Positions 48,749-58,558 of a stretch of DNA of 64,000 bases are shown one piece after another. Source of the DNA: Bacteroidota bacterium (GTDB lineage: Bacteria; Bacteroidota; Bacteroidia; Chitinophagales; JADJOU01); assembly GCA_016713645.1 (NCBI GenBank), contig JADJOU010000017.1:52980-116979 (forward strand), in the 5' to 3' direction. The notes under the pieces were generated by a model that saw only the letters and a program-made list of their open reading frames with translations, searched no databases and was not told where the DNA came from. The position numbers and the translations under genes are program-made. The first letter of the stretch is position 1. Each line of letters opens with the position of its first letter.

Positions 48749-49315
48749 ATGGCAGGAACATCAGAGATTAAAAGGGGCTTATGTATCATGAAAGGAAATG
48801 ATATTTGGCAGGTTGTCGAGTTTCAACATGTGAAACCAGGCAAAGGGTCAGCATTTGTGCGAACCAAAATGAAAAACTTGAAAAATGGCAAAGTTGTGGA
48901 AGAGAACATCCCAGCTGGACATCAAATCGAAACTGCTCGTGTTGAGCGAAGGACTTTCCAATATTTGTATAATGATGACTACGGTTATCATTTTATGAGC
49001 CAGGAGACATTTGATCAGATTGCGATCGATGGAGCCATGATTGAATACCCGAAATTGCTCAAGGAAGGCCAGGAAGTGGAGATTTTATCACATTCAGAAA
49101 CCCAGACTCCTTTGACAGTAGAATTGCCGCAGACCGTAAACTTGCGCATCACTTATTGCGAATCGGCTGTAGCGGGAAATACTGCCACCAATGCGATGAA
49201 ACCGGCGACTTTAGAAACGGGAGCAATCGTTCAAGTCCCTTTATTTGTCAATGAAGGAACACTCATCAGAATTAAAACAGAAGATTCTTCCTATATGGAG
49301 AGAGTAAAAGAATAA
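48749..49315 (+). CDS. efp: Elongation factor P
   Basis: A 188-residue three-domain tRNA-shaped factor that rescues ribosomes stalled on polyproline. The KOW-like N-terminal domain has VEFQHVKPGKGSAFVRTK with the modifiable tip Lys, followed by two OB domains ending RIKTEDSSYMERVKE. No EpmA or deoxyhypusine-type modification gene is adjacent. It lies 95 nt before accB, which fits the conserved efp-accB-accC order. Confidence 0.97.
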   Translation: MAGTSEIKRGLCIMKGNDIWQVVEFQHVKPGKGSAFVRTKMKNLKNGKVVEENIPAGHQIETARVERRTFQYLYNDDYGYHFMSQETFDQIAIDGAMIEYPKLLKEGQEVEILSHSETQTPLTVELPQTVNLRITYCESAVAGNTATNAMKPATLETGAIVQVPLFVNEGTLIRIKTEDSSYMERVKE

Positions 49316-49409
49316 TTTTAACTTAAATTTAGATGTTTAAATTTGAATTTTGAAGCATTCAGTTTAAACTAAATAACAATATTTCATCAGGACTAATTAA
49401 CCTTTTATT

Positions 49410-49896
49410 ATGGATTTTAAAGAAATACAAGAACTTATTAAAATATTTAATCGCTCAAATTTAACGGAGTTGAAGATCGAGCAGAATGATTTTAAAATTG
49501 TCATCAAAGCTGAAGAAGCAGGAGCTCAAATGCCGATGGTTCAGCAATATGCGCCACAGCAATTTGCACCTACACCTATTCAATCTGCTCCAGCAGTCCA
49601 AGTTACAAATACACCTTCAGTTGAAGTATCAGCGCCAGCTCCTAAGGCAGAATCTACCAAGGGCATCGTATTCAAATCACCAATGATTGGTACTTTCTAT
49701 CGCACCCCTGGTCCTGATAAAGAGCCATTTGTAAAAGTGGGTGATAGAATTGAGAAAGGAAATCCTATTTGCATCATTGAAGCAATGAAATTGTTCAATG
49801 AGATCGAATCGGAAATCACGGGAACAGTTGTAAAATATTGGTAGAAAATGCCAGCCCGTTGAATACGACCAACCTTTATTCATCATTGAACCATAG
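49410..49896 (+). CDS. accB: Biotin carboxyl carrier protein of acetyl-CoA carboxylase (frameshifted end)
   Basis: Carries biotin between the carboxylase and transferase parts of acetyl-CoA carboxylase. A helical start (MDFKEIQELIKIFNRSNLTEL), a Pro/Ala/Gln-rich linker (residues ~35-85), then the biotinyl domain with biotinyl-Lys in CIIEAMKLFNEIE. The frame ends early at KYW because of two run errors: the A run 49832-49835 lacks one A and the G at 49858 lacks a second. Corrected, it reads VKILVENASPVEYDQPLFIIEP and stops at 49896, the family's usual ending. Confidence 0.94.
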
Positions 49897-49921
49897 ATTT
49901 ATTTATAATTTGAAATAATTG

Positions 49922-49952
49922 AAAAGTGCTTTTTTAGAATTGCACTTTTTTT
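49922..49952 (+). terminator. Hairpin after accB
   Basis: AAAAGTGC (49922-49929) pairs with GCACTTTT (49942-49949), followed by T bases. It lies 30 nt before accC, so it may only partly stop transcription. Confidence 0.7.
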
Positions 49953-49979
49953 ATTTTAAATGCAAAATTCAACAAATTC

Positions 49980-51350
49980 ATGTTTAAGAAAATATTGATT
50001 GCCAATAGAGGAGAGATTGCTTTGAGGATAATCCGCACAGCAAAGGAAATGGGCATTAAGACCGTCGCCGTATATTCTGCTGCGGACAAGGAGAGTTTAC
50101 ACGTAAAATTTGCCGACGAAGCGCTCTGCATAGGGCCAGCTGAGAGTAGCAAATCTTATTTAAATTTTCAAAATATCATTTCTGCCATTGAATTGACCAA
50201 TGCAGATGCAGTGCATCCAGGCTATGGCTTTTTAGCAGAGAATGCAAATTTCGCCGAATTGTGTACACAATATGGCGTAAAATTTATTGGACCAACGCCT
50301 GAGATGATTCGCAAAATGGGGGATAAAATTTCTGCCAAAGAGACGATGATTGCAGCGGGTGTTCCTTGTATTCCAGGTTCTGTTGGTCTTGTGGAAGATA
50401 TTGAAGAGGGTGTGCGCATTTCTGATGAAATGGGATATCCTGTAATTATCAAAGCGACTGCAGGTGGCGGAGGAAAGGGGATGAGAATCGTTTGGTCTAA
50501 AGAGGAATTTGAAAAATGCTTCGACCAAGCGAGAATGGAATCTGGCGCAGCTTTCGGAAATAGCGGCGTATATGTTGAGAAGTATATCGAGGAACCACAT
50601 CACATCGAAATTCAAGTAGCTGGTGACCAATTCGGAAACGTAACCCACTTATCTGAGCGAGATTGCTCTATTCAGCGAAGACATCAAAAATTGGTGGAGG
50701 AATGTCCTTCCCCTTTTGTCGATCCTGAATTGAGAAAGAAAATGGGCGAAGCGGCCAAGAAAGCTGCTGGCTCTATCAATTATGAGGGAATGGGTACGGT
50801 AGAATTTCTTGTCGACAAATACAAGAATTTCTACTTCATGGAAATGAATACCCGTATTCAAGTAGAGCATACTATTACGGAAGAATTGATGGACTTTGAT
50901 TTGATTAAAGAACAAATATTGATAGCATCGGGAGAAAAAATATCCAGAAGCGAATACTTTCCACCAGAGCGCGGGGTGCATGTAATGCAATGCAGAATCA
51001 ATGCAGAAAATGTATTGAGGAATTTTGCACCAAATCCAGGCAAAATCGCCGCATTCCATACTCCAAAGGGGATAGGCGTGCGTGTAGATACATTGGCTTA
51101 TGCTGGTTATACCGTTCAGCCTTTTTATGATTCTATGATTGCAAAATTGATTTGCAGAGGGCATTCACGTGAAGAGTGCATCAATAAAATGGCACGCGCG
51201 CTCGATGAATTTATTGTCGAAGGTATCGAAACCATTATTCCTTTTCATAAGGCTTTGATGAAGAATGAAGAATTCCTCAAAGGCACTTTTGATACGGGCT
51301 TTTTGACGAAATGGGATTACGAACAAGCAGTAAGAGATTTAAAAAAGTAA
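49980..51350 (+). CDS. accC: Biotin carboxylase subunit of acetyl-CoA carboxylase
   Basis: ATP-grasp enzyme that carboxylates the biotin on AccB. The 456-residue protein starts MFKKILIANRGEIALRIIRTAKEMGIKTVAV in part, has the ATP-binding KATAGGGGKGMR loop near residue 160, catalytic EMNTRIQVEHTITEEL near residue 288, and the C-terminal FYDSMIAKLI stretch. It lies 83 nt after accB and is closed by a terminator. accA and accD are not in the window. Confidence 0.96.
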   Translation: MFKKILIANRGEIALRIIRTAKEMGIKTVAVYSAADKESLHVKFADEALCIGPAESSKSYLNFQNIISAIELTNADAVHPGYGFLAENANFAELCTQYGVKFIGPTPEMIRKMGDKISAKETMIAAGVPCIPGSVGLVEDIEEGVRISDEMGYPVIIKATAGGGGKGMRIVWSKEEFEKCFDQARMESGAAFGNSGVYVEKYIEEPHHIEIQVAGDQFGNVTHLSERDCSIQRRHQKLVEECPSPFVDPELRKKMGEAAKKAAGSINYEGMGTVEFLVDKYKNFYFMEMNTRIQVEHTITEELMDFDLIKEQILIASGEKISRSEYFPPERGVHVMQCRINAENVLRNFAPNPGKIAAFHTPKGIGVRVDTLAYAGYTVQPFYDSMIAKLICRGHSREECINKMARALDEFIVEGIETIIPFHKALMKNEEFLKGTFDTGFLTKWDYEQAVRDLKK

Positions 51351-51354
51351 AATG

Positions 51355-51386
51355 AAAAGGTTAGACAAGATTGTCTAACCTTTTTT
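51355..51386 (+). terminator. Intrinsic terminator after accC
   Basis: 14-bp stem AAAAGGTTAGACAA / TTGTCTAACCTTTT with a 2-base loop and T tract. Confidence 0.94.
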
Positions 51387-51431
51387 GTTAAACCAAATTC
51401 GCATAAATAGCTCTAAACAAAAATTCTAAAT

Positions 51432-54400
51432 ATGGCGTTGAGCATATTATTAGGCGAGTATCGCCCTGACCTGATTCGTGAAGAAACTCTGGCGGATTTC
51501 TTTAGACAAGGTGTCAATCAATATGCTGACCGAATCGCATATACTTTCCAAGGCCAAGAATATACTTATCGAACATTGGATGAATGGTCAGACCAAATTG
51601 CCTATTATATTCAATCAAATGGAATAGGATTGAGTTCTTATGTGGGCGTTTGGTGGAAGCGCAGTGCAGAATTGCCTGCGATTATTTTAGGGATTGTAAA
51701 ATCAGGTGCTACCTATATTCCACTCGATATTGAAATGCCAGAAGATCGCGTAGAAGTGGTCATGCAAGAGATTGGAGCAAAAGCAATTTTTACACACAAT
51801 CACTTGGATTTAGAAATTGAGCGATTGAATTGCCCATTTTATGAAAAGGGGAAAGCGGTTAATAATCTTTTGAATAGCGGTCCGAATCCCTCCTCAATTG
51901 CTTATATTATATACACCTCAGGCAGTACAGGAAAGCCAAAGGCATTCCCATTGAACACCGACAAATCTGTCACCTCATTCGTGCGGAAAATACGGTTTTG
52001 CAAATATCCGAAAGCGATGTTGTCTATCAAGGATTTTCAGTATCGTTTGATATGTGGTGTGAAGAGGTGTGGGTCTCATGGATGCATGGTGCAAAATTAT
52101 TTGTAGCAGATGCAGAAACGGCCAAGTCTGTAGATGAATTGTCTGAAGTTTTGAGGAGGGAAAATATAACTGTGCTTCACGCAGTTCCAAGTTTGTTGGC
52201 AGTCATCGATGCTGATTGTCCAAAAATTCGATTGGTGAATGCGGGCGGTGAAGCATGCACAGCAAAGGTATTGGATAAATGGGCAGATCCTTCTAGACAG
52301 TTTTTTAATTCATACGGACCGACAGAGACTACGGTCAGTGCTACTTTTGGGGAATTGAAGCGCGGTGAAAAAATACATATCGGCAAGCCATTGCCCAATT
52401 ATAATTTAGCAGTCATCAACGATAAAAATGAAATTATTCCCCTGGGAGAAAAAGGCGAGATGATTATCTCTGGTCCTTGTTTAAGCCCTGGATATATTCA
52501 AAGACCTGAATTGACCAATGAAAAATTTTTGTCGATGCCTGAATCGATGAGGGAAATTTTGCCTGGCGATCGAATTTATAGAACAGGCGATGCTGTTATC
52601 TTTACAGAGGATTTACAAGTGAATTTTCAAGGGAGAATTGATGATCAAATTAAATTGAGGGGATATCGCATTGAGCTAGATGAAATAATGAATGGTCTGG
52701 CAGCGCTTGAAAATGTTGCTTCCGCGGCTGTTGCTGTGCATAAAGATATGAATGATCAAGATGCATTGGTTGGATACGTCGTATTAAATGACCAAAGTTT
52801 CAGCGAAGCATTTCATCAATTAGTGAAGTTTATTTTGGTTGTAATGATGTTTTTTTATATGATTTTATTTATTATTGTGGAGTTAAAAGAAATGCCCCGA
52901 TTGCCCAGCGGCAAGGTCAATAAAAAGGCCCTTGAAGTTCCGCAAGTCTTTTTAGAGAGAAATCAAAAGAGTAAAATTGATTTAAAAGAGGATGCAAGTA
53001 TTCAAGAAAAGTGATTCACCTGCTCAAAGAAATTTTCCAAGTAGAGGAAATTTCACCTCAAGCTGATTTTTTTAAAGATTTAGGTGGGCATTCCTTATTG
53101 GCAGCAGTATTTGTATCTCGATTGAGGGAAGAATTTCATGTGAATAATGCTTCTTTAAAAGATATCTATGCGCACAAGAAAGTTGATGCGATAATTTGCA
53201 TATGGGAATCAAAAAATAAAACAAAAGAAAACGCAGCTTATGCGTTTAAGAATCAAATCGTTTATCACCTCAATTCAAATTGGCGGTATTATTCATGCTG
53301 GATTATTCAATCATTCTGCCTATTGGTCATTTATGGATTATTTGCCGTCACGATGTTTTCGCCGTTTCTCATTTACTACTATGTACAAGTGGAAACTGAA
53401 ACCCATATCAATGCCTCATTAGCGGCATTCCTTTCGTTTTTTATTATTCCACCTGTTGTCAATTTTTTCAATACTTTTTTAAAGTGGTTAATCATTGGAA
53501 AATACAAAGAGGGCGATTATCCGCTTTGGGGATCCTATTATATTCGATGGTGGTTTATTAGAACGATCCAGCGATTGAATCCCGTTGAATTATTGAGTGG
53601 TACACCGCTTTATAATTTTTATCTAAAGTCTTATGGGATGAAGGTTTCATCTGACGCTCAAATCAGCCAAGTGATGGTAGGAGCAGAGGATTTAGTAGAA
53701 ATTGGCGACAATGTGAGTATAAGCTCGTATGTCGTTTTTGATAATGCCATTGTAGAAAGTGGTTTATTAAAACTGAGAAAAATAAAAATTGGAAATCACG
53801 TTGCATTGGGCACCAATACGGTTATCGGCAGTGATGTAGTGATGGAAGATTGGTCTGAATTGAAAGACCTCAGTTACCTGCCACCACATAGCAAGGTGGG
53901 ATACAAGGAAGTTTGGAGCGGCAGCCCTGCTGTTAAAGTGGCCATGACGGATGCTTCTATGATGGTCGTTCCAAATGCTGTTCCAAAGTTGAAATGGTAT
54001 GCGTATATTTTGATGTATTCCATCATGATGATTACTTTCCCCATTCAATTTTTAGCACCATTGATTCCGGCGATTTATGTATTCAATGAATTGGACAACG
54101 CAGCTCCTGATTATAATTTTGAATACCTCGTCATTGCACCTGTAGTTGCAACCGTTTATCTCTTATTATACGTCGTTTTTTCTTCTTTTTTAATTCGAAT
54201 TTTACAGTGGAATTTGCAAGAGGGCAAGTATTCTATTTTCTCATTTACCTATGTCAGGAAATGGCTTTCAGATCAAATTTTTACGCTCTGTCTCGGGGTA
54301 TTGCATCCAATATTCGCTTCGATTTATATTTCTGCTTTCTACCGTTTATTGGGCGCTAAAGTTGGTCAGCGCTCTGAAATATCTACTGCGAGCAATGTGA

Positions 54401-55403
54401 CACATTGTATGCTGGAAATTGGCGATGAGGCATTCATTGCAGATGCTGTTGCACTGGGCGAATCTGATGTTCGAAATAGTATTATGACTTTGCAAAAGAC
54501 CAAGATTGGCAATACCTCTTTTGTGGGAAATAGTGCACTGATTCCTCAGGGTTATTCTGTCACCGACAATACCTTGATTGGTGTATTATCAATTCCTCCT
54601 TCAGAAAAACAATTATTGGAGAATCCAAAATCAGATTGGTTTGGCTCACCTGCAATTGCCCTCCCCAATAGACAAGACAGCGGAACTTACGATCAAAAAT
54701 TGCTCTATCATCCCGATTTGTCGAAGCGCATTGCACGCGGAATCATTGAATTCATTCGAATTATTTTACCGCAATCTGTCATTTTTGCAGGTACAACACT
54801 CTTTGTGGCATATGCGCATGACTTGGTTTTCAAGGAGCCCATCATCAATACCATAACCCAATTGCCGCTCTATTATTTATTCTTTATTGGCATTCCGGCG
54901 CTATTGGTTTCAATCCTTTTCAAATGGTTGGTCATCGGAAAATATGCCAAAGAGAATCTGCCGATGTGGTCATTGAAGGTGTGGCGAAGTGAAGCGGTAA
55001 CGACCACCTATGAAGCAATGGCAACGCCTTTCCTTTTGGACTATCTGCGAAGGCACACCTTGGCTGCCATTTATCTTGAGATTCTTTGGAGTGAAAGTCG
55101 GCAAAGAAAGTTTATTTAAATACTGCTGATATTACAGAGTTTGATTTGGTGAGCATTGGAGATGAAGCTGAGTTGAATGAGGATTGCGGACCACAAACCC
55201 ATTTATTTGAAGATCGAGTGATGAAAATGGGCAGTGTTGATTTTGGTAGCCGCACGAATATAGGCACGAGAACCATTGTTCTATACGACACCAAAATTGG
55301 AGATGAAGTCCATATCATGCCGCTATCATTGGTCATGAAAGGAGAGACGCTCGGAAACAATACAGTATGGATGGGAAGTCCTATTGAAAAGGTGGGTAAT
55401 TGA
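51432..55403 (+). CDS. Pls/PosA-like NRPS: adenylation, carrier and membrane/hexapeptide domains (frameshifted)
   Basis: About 1,320 residues when repaired. An adenylation domain (YIIYTSGSTGKPKG, YGPTETTV, YRTGD, GRIDDQIKLRGYRIELDEI, LPSGKVNKKAL) activates an amino acid; a carrier domain has the phosphopantetheine Ser in FFKDLGGHSLLAAVFV. Next come several transmembrane segments alternating with left-handed hexapeptide-repeat domains, as in the C-terminal region of epsilon-polylysine synthetase and relatives (TIGR02353-type). There is no condensation domain. Breaks: G pair 51941-51942, A run 53007-53010, AA 55050-55051 and AAA 55107-55109. Product and activated amino acid unknown; no phosphopantetheinyl transferase is nearby. 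Confidence 0.86.
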
Positions 55404-55424
55404 GTATGGCGGGATTTGCATTAC

Positions 55425-56729
55425 TCATCTCAAATTTAAGATTGTTTTAAAAATAGCTTCGCGAAGACTGTGACTAACACCAACTTCTTTTGCGAATTTT
55501 TTCCATTGATTCACTGTATCATTTATTTCTTCAATTATGCGCATCGATTTTTTGCACTTAATTGATTCTCCAATCTGTAATAAATCACTCCTATTGATAT
55601 CTTTTCTCTTGCCGCATATGCTCAAGGCATGTTGACTCACCCATTCACTCCCTGGCCTATAGGCATGGCAAATATCATAGGCTGGCGCTAATTCCCATTG
55701 GCTATCTTTTTTGAGCCTAAAGGAAAAATTCTTAGTGTGGTCATCACAATTTCGTGCAATGACATTGAATACCATGCGTCTAGACATTTGTTCCATATCG
55801 CGATAATCCAATTTGAGTTCTCGCATCGTTTGAAACAATTGCTCGTAACTAAAACTATTGACAAAATTAAAATCGAAATGTTTGAGTGCACAAAATGTTT
55901 GAATATGATGCTTCATCTCACCACCTTGGCGATCAAATCGCTTGGTCATAAAATGCGCCCTTCCGTTTTCTTCCAGTAATTTGGATGGCATCATATCTAT
56001 GCCACAAGCAATTGCCATGTTGTGATAAGCCATCTCTACGCGACCGTATCCTTTGCTCGCTCCTAATTGTACCTCGCTCACGCCGTCTAATTTGATGAGC
56101 CAATGTTCAAAGCCCATCGGAGCTTTCGTCTGTCCTGATTTAACCTCACCAGTTCTTTCATTGAAAGCGATAACTGCCTTTGGTCGGGCGCCACCAGCTG
56201 ATGTGCCAATTTTTAGAATTTCCATCACCGCTTTTTCTTCATCTTTTTGAAGATTGGTTGAAAATGAAGCCCTTTTTGACAACATTTTTTGTGCAATATC
56301 AATGAGGCTATCTATTTCAATAGAGAATGTGTTTTTGTTTTCTTTGATTGTCGCAGGTTCGAATTCTAGCGCGCCCATGCCCCTGCTTCCGATAAAGCAA
56401 AGCATTTCAATGGGGTTCATGCTATCTTGTTGACGACCTTGTTGCGCCAACCACATATTGATTAATTGATTTCCGTATTTATCAGGCAATACATCAGCTA
56501 ATAAACCAGGTAAACCTTTGAATGTGTCGAATCCTTGTGTATTGCTTTTGCGCAGTTCCGGAAATTGGAATATTCCTTTTGATGAATCAATAGGCATTTT
56601 CAGCGGCGATAAATCCCATGTTAACTTTTTGAATTTTGAATCGTATTCAAAATTAGCAAGTCCATTTTTTTCATCCCATGCTATTGAACCAACTAATTCA
56701 TCCCAAATTTTAACTTCTGCTATATTCAT
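55425..56729 (-). CDS. hipA: HipA-type serine/threonine kinase toxin
   Basis: Full-length HipA-like kinase of 434 residues. E. coli HipA phosphorylates glutamyl-tRNA synthetase and causes growth arrest; the target here is unproven. The N-terminal HipA_N domain starts MNIAEVKIWDELVGSI; the kinase core has the Gly-rich loop TSAGGARPKAVIAF, EHWLIKLDG, catalytic NCDDHTKN (residues 327-334) and the metal-binding Asp in APAYDICH (Asp352). The catalytic residues are intact, so it could be active. hipB lies 9 nt upstream, in the usual antitoxin-first order. Confidence 0.93.
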   Translation of the reverse strand: MNIAEVKIWDELVGSIAWDEKNGLANFEYDSKFKKLTWDLSPLKMPIDSSKGIFQFPELRKSNTQGFDTFKGLPGLLADVLPDKYGNQLINMWLAQQGRQQDSMNPIEMLCFIGSRGMGALEFEPATIKENKNTFSIEIDSLIDIAQKMLSKRASFSTNLQKDEEKAVMEILKIGTSAGGARPKAVIAFNERTGEVKSGQTKAPMGFEHWLIKLDGVSEVQLGASKGYGRVEMAYHNMAIACGIDMMPSKLLEENGRAHFMTKRFDRQGGEMKHHIQTFCALKHFDFNFVNSFSYEQLFQTMRELKLDYRDMEQMSRRMVFNVIARNCDDHTKNFSFRLKKDSQWELAPAYDICHAYRPGSEWVSQHALSICGKRKDINRSDLLQIGESIKCKKSMRIIEEINDTVNQWKKFAKEVGVSHSLREAIFKTILNLR

Positions 56730-56738
56730 GGGTTGAAA

Positions 56739-57074
56739 TTAATAGGGTTTTATCTTGTTTTTACTTCTTGCTCTAGTGCGTTTGTGCTTTTCTGCCTCTG
56801 CCAATAACAAAGGGCTTATTGTTTGATGAACTGTAAATACATCCATGGTGTGCAGTTGATCTAATACACGCAAAACTTGTATCAGAGTGGCGAGCGTAAC
56901 CGTCTCTCCTCGTTCTAATAAACTCAATGTAGAACGACTAATCCCTGCAGCACTAGCCAATTTTTCTTGTGTTTTATTCTGTTCCATTCGGTGGTGTTTT
57001 ATGAATTTCCCGATATGTTGTGCAATGGCTCTATCGTTCATTGAATACCAATTGATGTATGAAATACTAGTCAT
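56739..57074 (-). CDS. hipB: HipB-type antitoxin, XRE-family repressor
   Basis: A 111-residue helix-turn-helix protein with an XRE domain: IGKFIKHHRMEQNKTQEKLASAAGISRSTLSLLERGE and LIQVLRVLDQLHTMD in part. It would bind the operator region and hold HipA inactive. The Lys/Arg-rich C-terminal tail (KHKRTRARSKNKIKP) is typical of Bacteroidota HipB-like proteins. An alternative start is the ATG twelve codons in (57041), at NDRAIAQ. Candidate operators lie 0.1 kb upstream. Confidence 0.9.
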   Translation of the reverse strand: MTSISYINWYSMNDRAIAQHIGKFIKHHRMEQNKTQEKLASAAGISRSTLSLLERGETVTLATLIQVLRVLDQLHTMDVFTVHQTISPLLLAEAEKHKRTRARSKNKIKPY

Positions 57075-57162
57075 AAAATAGTTTTTTAGCCTTTAGTGAA
57101 TGATATCTGCCACAAAAAATACTAATTTTACTTTGTTTATCATATTTATTTTACAATAGAGT

Positions 57163-57220
57163 ATGATTATTCATTCGTAATGGGCGTTTATAGGTTTTAT
57201 GAATGATTAATCATTCGTAA
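57163..57220. promoter_or_regulatory. Candidate hipBA operators
   Basis: ATGATTATTCATTCGTAA (57163-57180) and ATGATTAATCATTCGTAA (57203-57220) differ at one of 18 positions and start exactly 40 bases apart, about four helical turns. The second lies on a perfect 16-bp palindrome, GAATGATTAATCATTC (57201-57216). A further half-site GAATGAT is at 57098. Such spacing suits cooperative dimer binding by HipB. The rest of the 299-nt gap shows nothing else. Confidence 0.6.
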
Positions 57221-57373
57221 AGTTGATTTTTTGCCTTGTTTTGTTTGATTTATCCTCTAATTATGTGTAATCTTGGTTGGCGTGAAATAGTCACCAGCGA
57301 TGTTATTTTGAATAACGTCGAATAATAATATTTGACAATACTTCAAAATTATCATTGCGCATTATATATATTT

Positions 57374-57838
57374 TTAAGAGCAAATTGTTGCGATAAAAGA
57401 TGCAATCTTTTCTAAACCCATTTGATCTCTTTCGTCAAATGAATTAAATTCAACACTGTCTATATCCAATATCATAACGACCTCATCGTTTTTGATGATG
57501 GGAACGACAATTTCTGAATTGGATAAACTGCTGCACGCAATATGACCTTCAAATTGATGCACATCGGGAACGATGATGGTCTTCTTTTCTTTCCAAGACT
57601 TTCCACATACGCCTTTTCCAAAGCCAATTCTCGTGCAAGCAACTGGTCCTTGAAATGGTCCCAAAACCAGCTCGTTATTTTTAACCAAATAAAATCTATC
57701 AATGAAATTGCAATTGCTCTTTGAGCAGGGCGGTAATATTGGAAAGATTGGCAATGAGGTCTTCTTCACCTATAGGCAAATGGATTCAATTTGCTGATAA
57801 ATAAGTCCATAATCTTTGGTCGCAATATACTCGTGCAT
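57374..57838 (-). CDS. msrC: Free methionine-R-sulfoxide reductase, GAF type (frameshifted)
   Basis: GAF-fold enzyme that reduces free methionine-R-sulfoxide. The core LVLGPFQGPVACTRIGFGKGVCG, followed by VPDVHQFEGHIACSS, holds the three cysteines of the family, and LDIDS ends it. The clean frame begins at 57769, but the ATG at 57838 opens MHEYIATKDYGLIYQQIES; the frame is lost because TTT is one T short near 57780 and two GG pairs are single G near 57698-57704. Corrected, it reads LPIGEEDLIANLSNITALL and then FHWIGFYLVKN. Both fit the family well. The enzyme guards against oxidation. Confidence 0.87.
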
Positions 57839-57844
57839 GAATCT

Positions 57845-58558
57845 TTATTTGGTAATTCTAAATATTGGGTCAATTACACGGCTTGGATGTGCAATAATTT
57901 CTACAATTTTTGAGGCGACAAAATCACGATCAAATAATTGATCATTCTTTTTCAAATCGATGAACTTTTCTTTGTGCGGAAAATTTTCAATCGGAGTCGC
58001 CCTGATTTGTTCTTGCATATTGGTATCGACAACTCCAGGTGCAATGGAAAATATGTTGAACGGATGCACTTGTTTTTCTTCCTCTTTGATGAGCACACGC
58101 GATAGCATCTCTAAACCAGCTTTGCTTGCGCAATAAGTGCTCCAAGCTTCATATGGATTTGTGGAGGCACCAGAACTAATATTGATGATGATCTTTTGAC
58201 ATGCAATATCTCGATATCGCTCGATAAATTGATTGATGAGCAAAGTGGGAGCAACTAAATTGACATTGTACACTTGTTGTATTTCATGACTGGTGAGTTT
58301 ACCCATATAATTGATATCTCCTAGCATGCCAGCATTATTGATCAAGACAATTTTACTTGGATTTTCTAATGCTTTAAATTTCATCCGCTCCACAATATGC
58401 AATTCAGCCAAATCGACTTTGTTGAATGAAAAATTGGATGCTTCGATTTCATTTTCTCTAGAGATTCCGAATACGCGATTGTCCTTGTCTTTTAACAATT
58501 CTCTTGCAATCGATGCGCCAATCCCCTTACCAGTGCCAGTGATGTATATATAATTCAT
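57845..58558 (-). CDS. Short-chain dehydrogenase/reductase
   Basis: About 237 residues, classical SDR. The ATG at 58558 gives MNYIYITGTGKGIGASIAREL with the TGxxxGIG cofactor loop; nine upstream codons are not conserved. NNAGMLGDI is present, and the catalytic Ser and YxxxK appear in INISSGAS and YCASKAGLE. The sepiapterin-reductase-like length and the SIAPGVVDTNMQ stretch fit the group, but the substrate is unknown. The start overlaps the rmlD stop by four bases (ATGA), so both are coupled. Confidence 0.88.
   Translation of the reverse strand: MNYIYITGTGKGIGASIARELLKDKDNRVFGISRENEIEASNFSFNKVDLAELHIVERMKFKALENPSKIVLINNAGMLGDINYMGKLTSHEIQQVYNVNLVAPTLLINQFIERYRDIACQKIIINISSGASTNPYEAWSTYCASKAGLEMLSRVLIKEEEKQVHPFNIFSIAPGVVDTNMQEQIRATPIENFPHKEKFIDLKKNDQLFDRDFVASKIVEIIAHPSRVIDPIFRITK

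Noticed and set aside
50649..51164. 171-codon open frame on the minus strand inside accC
   Set aside because: Antisense to a strongly conserved enzyme, with unlikely composition and no ribosome site.
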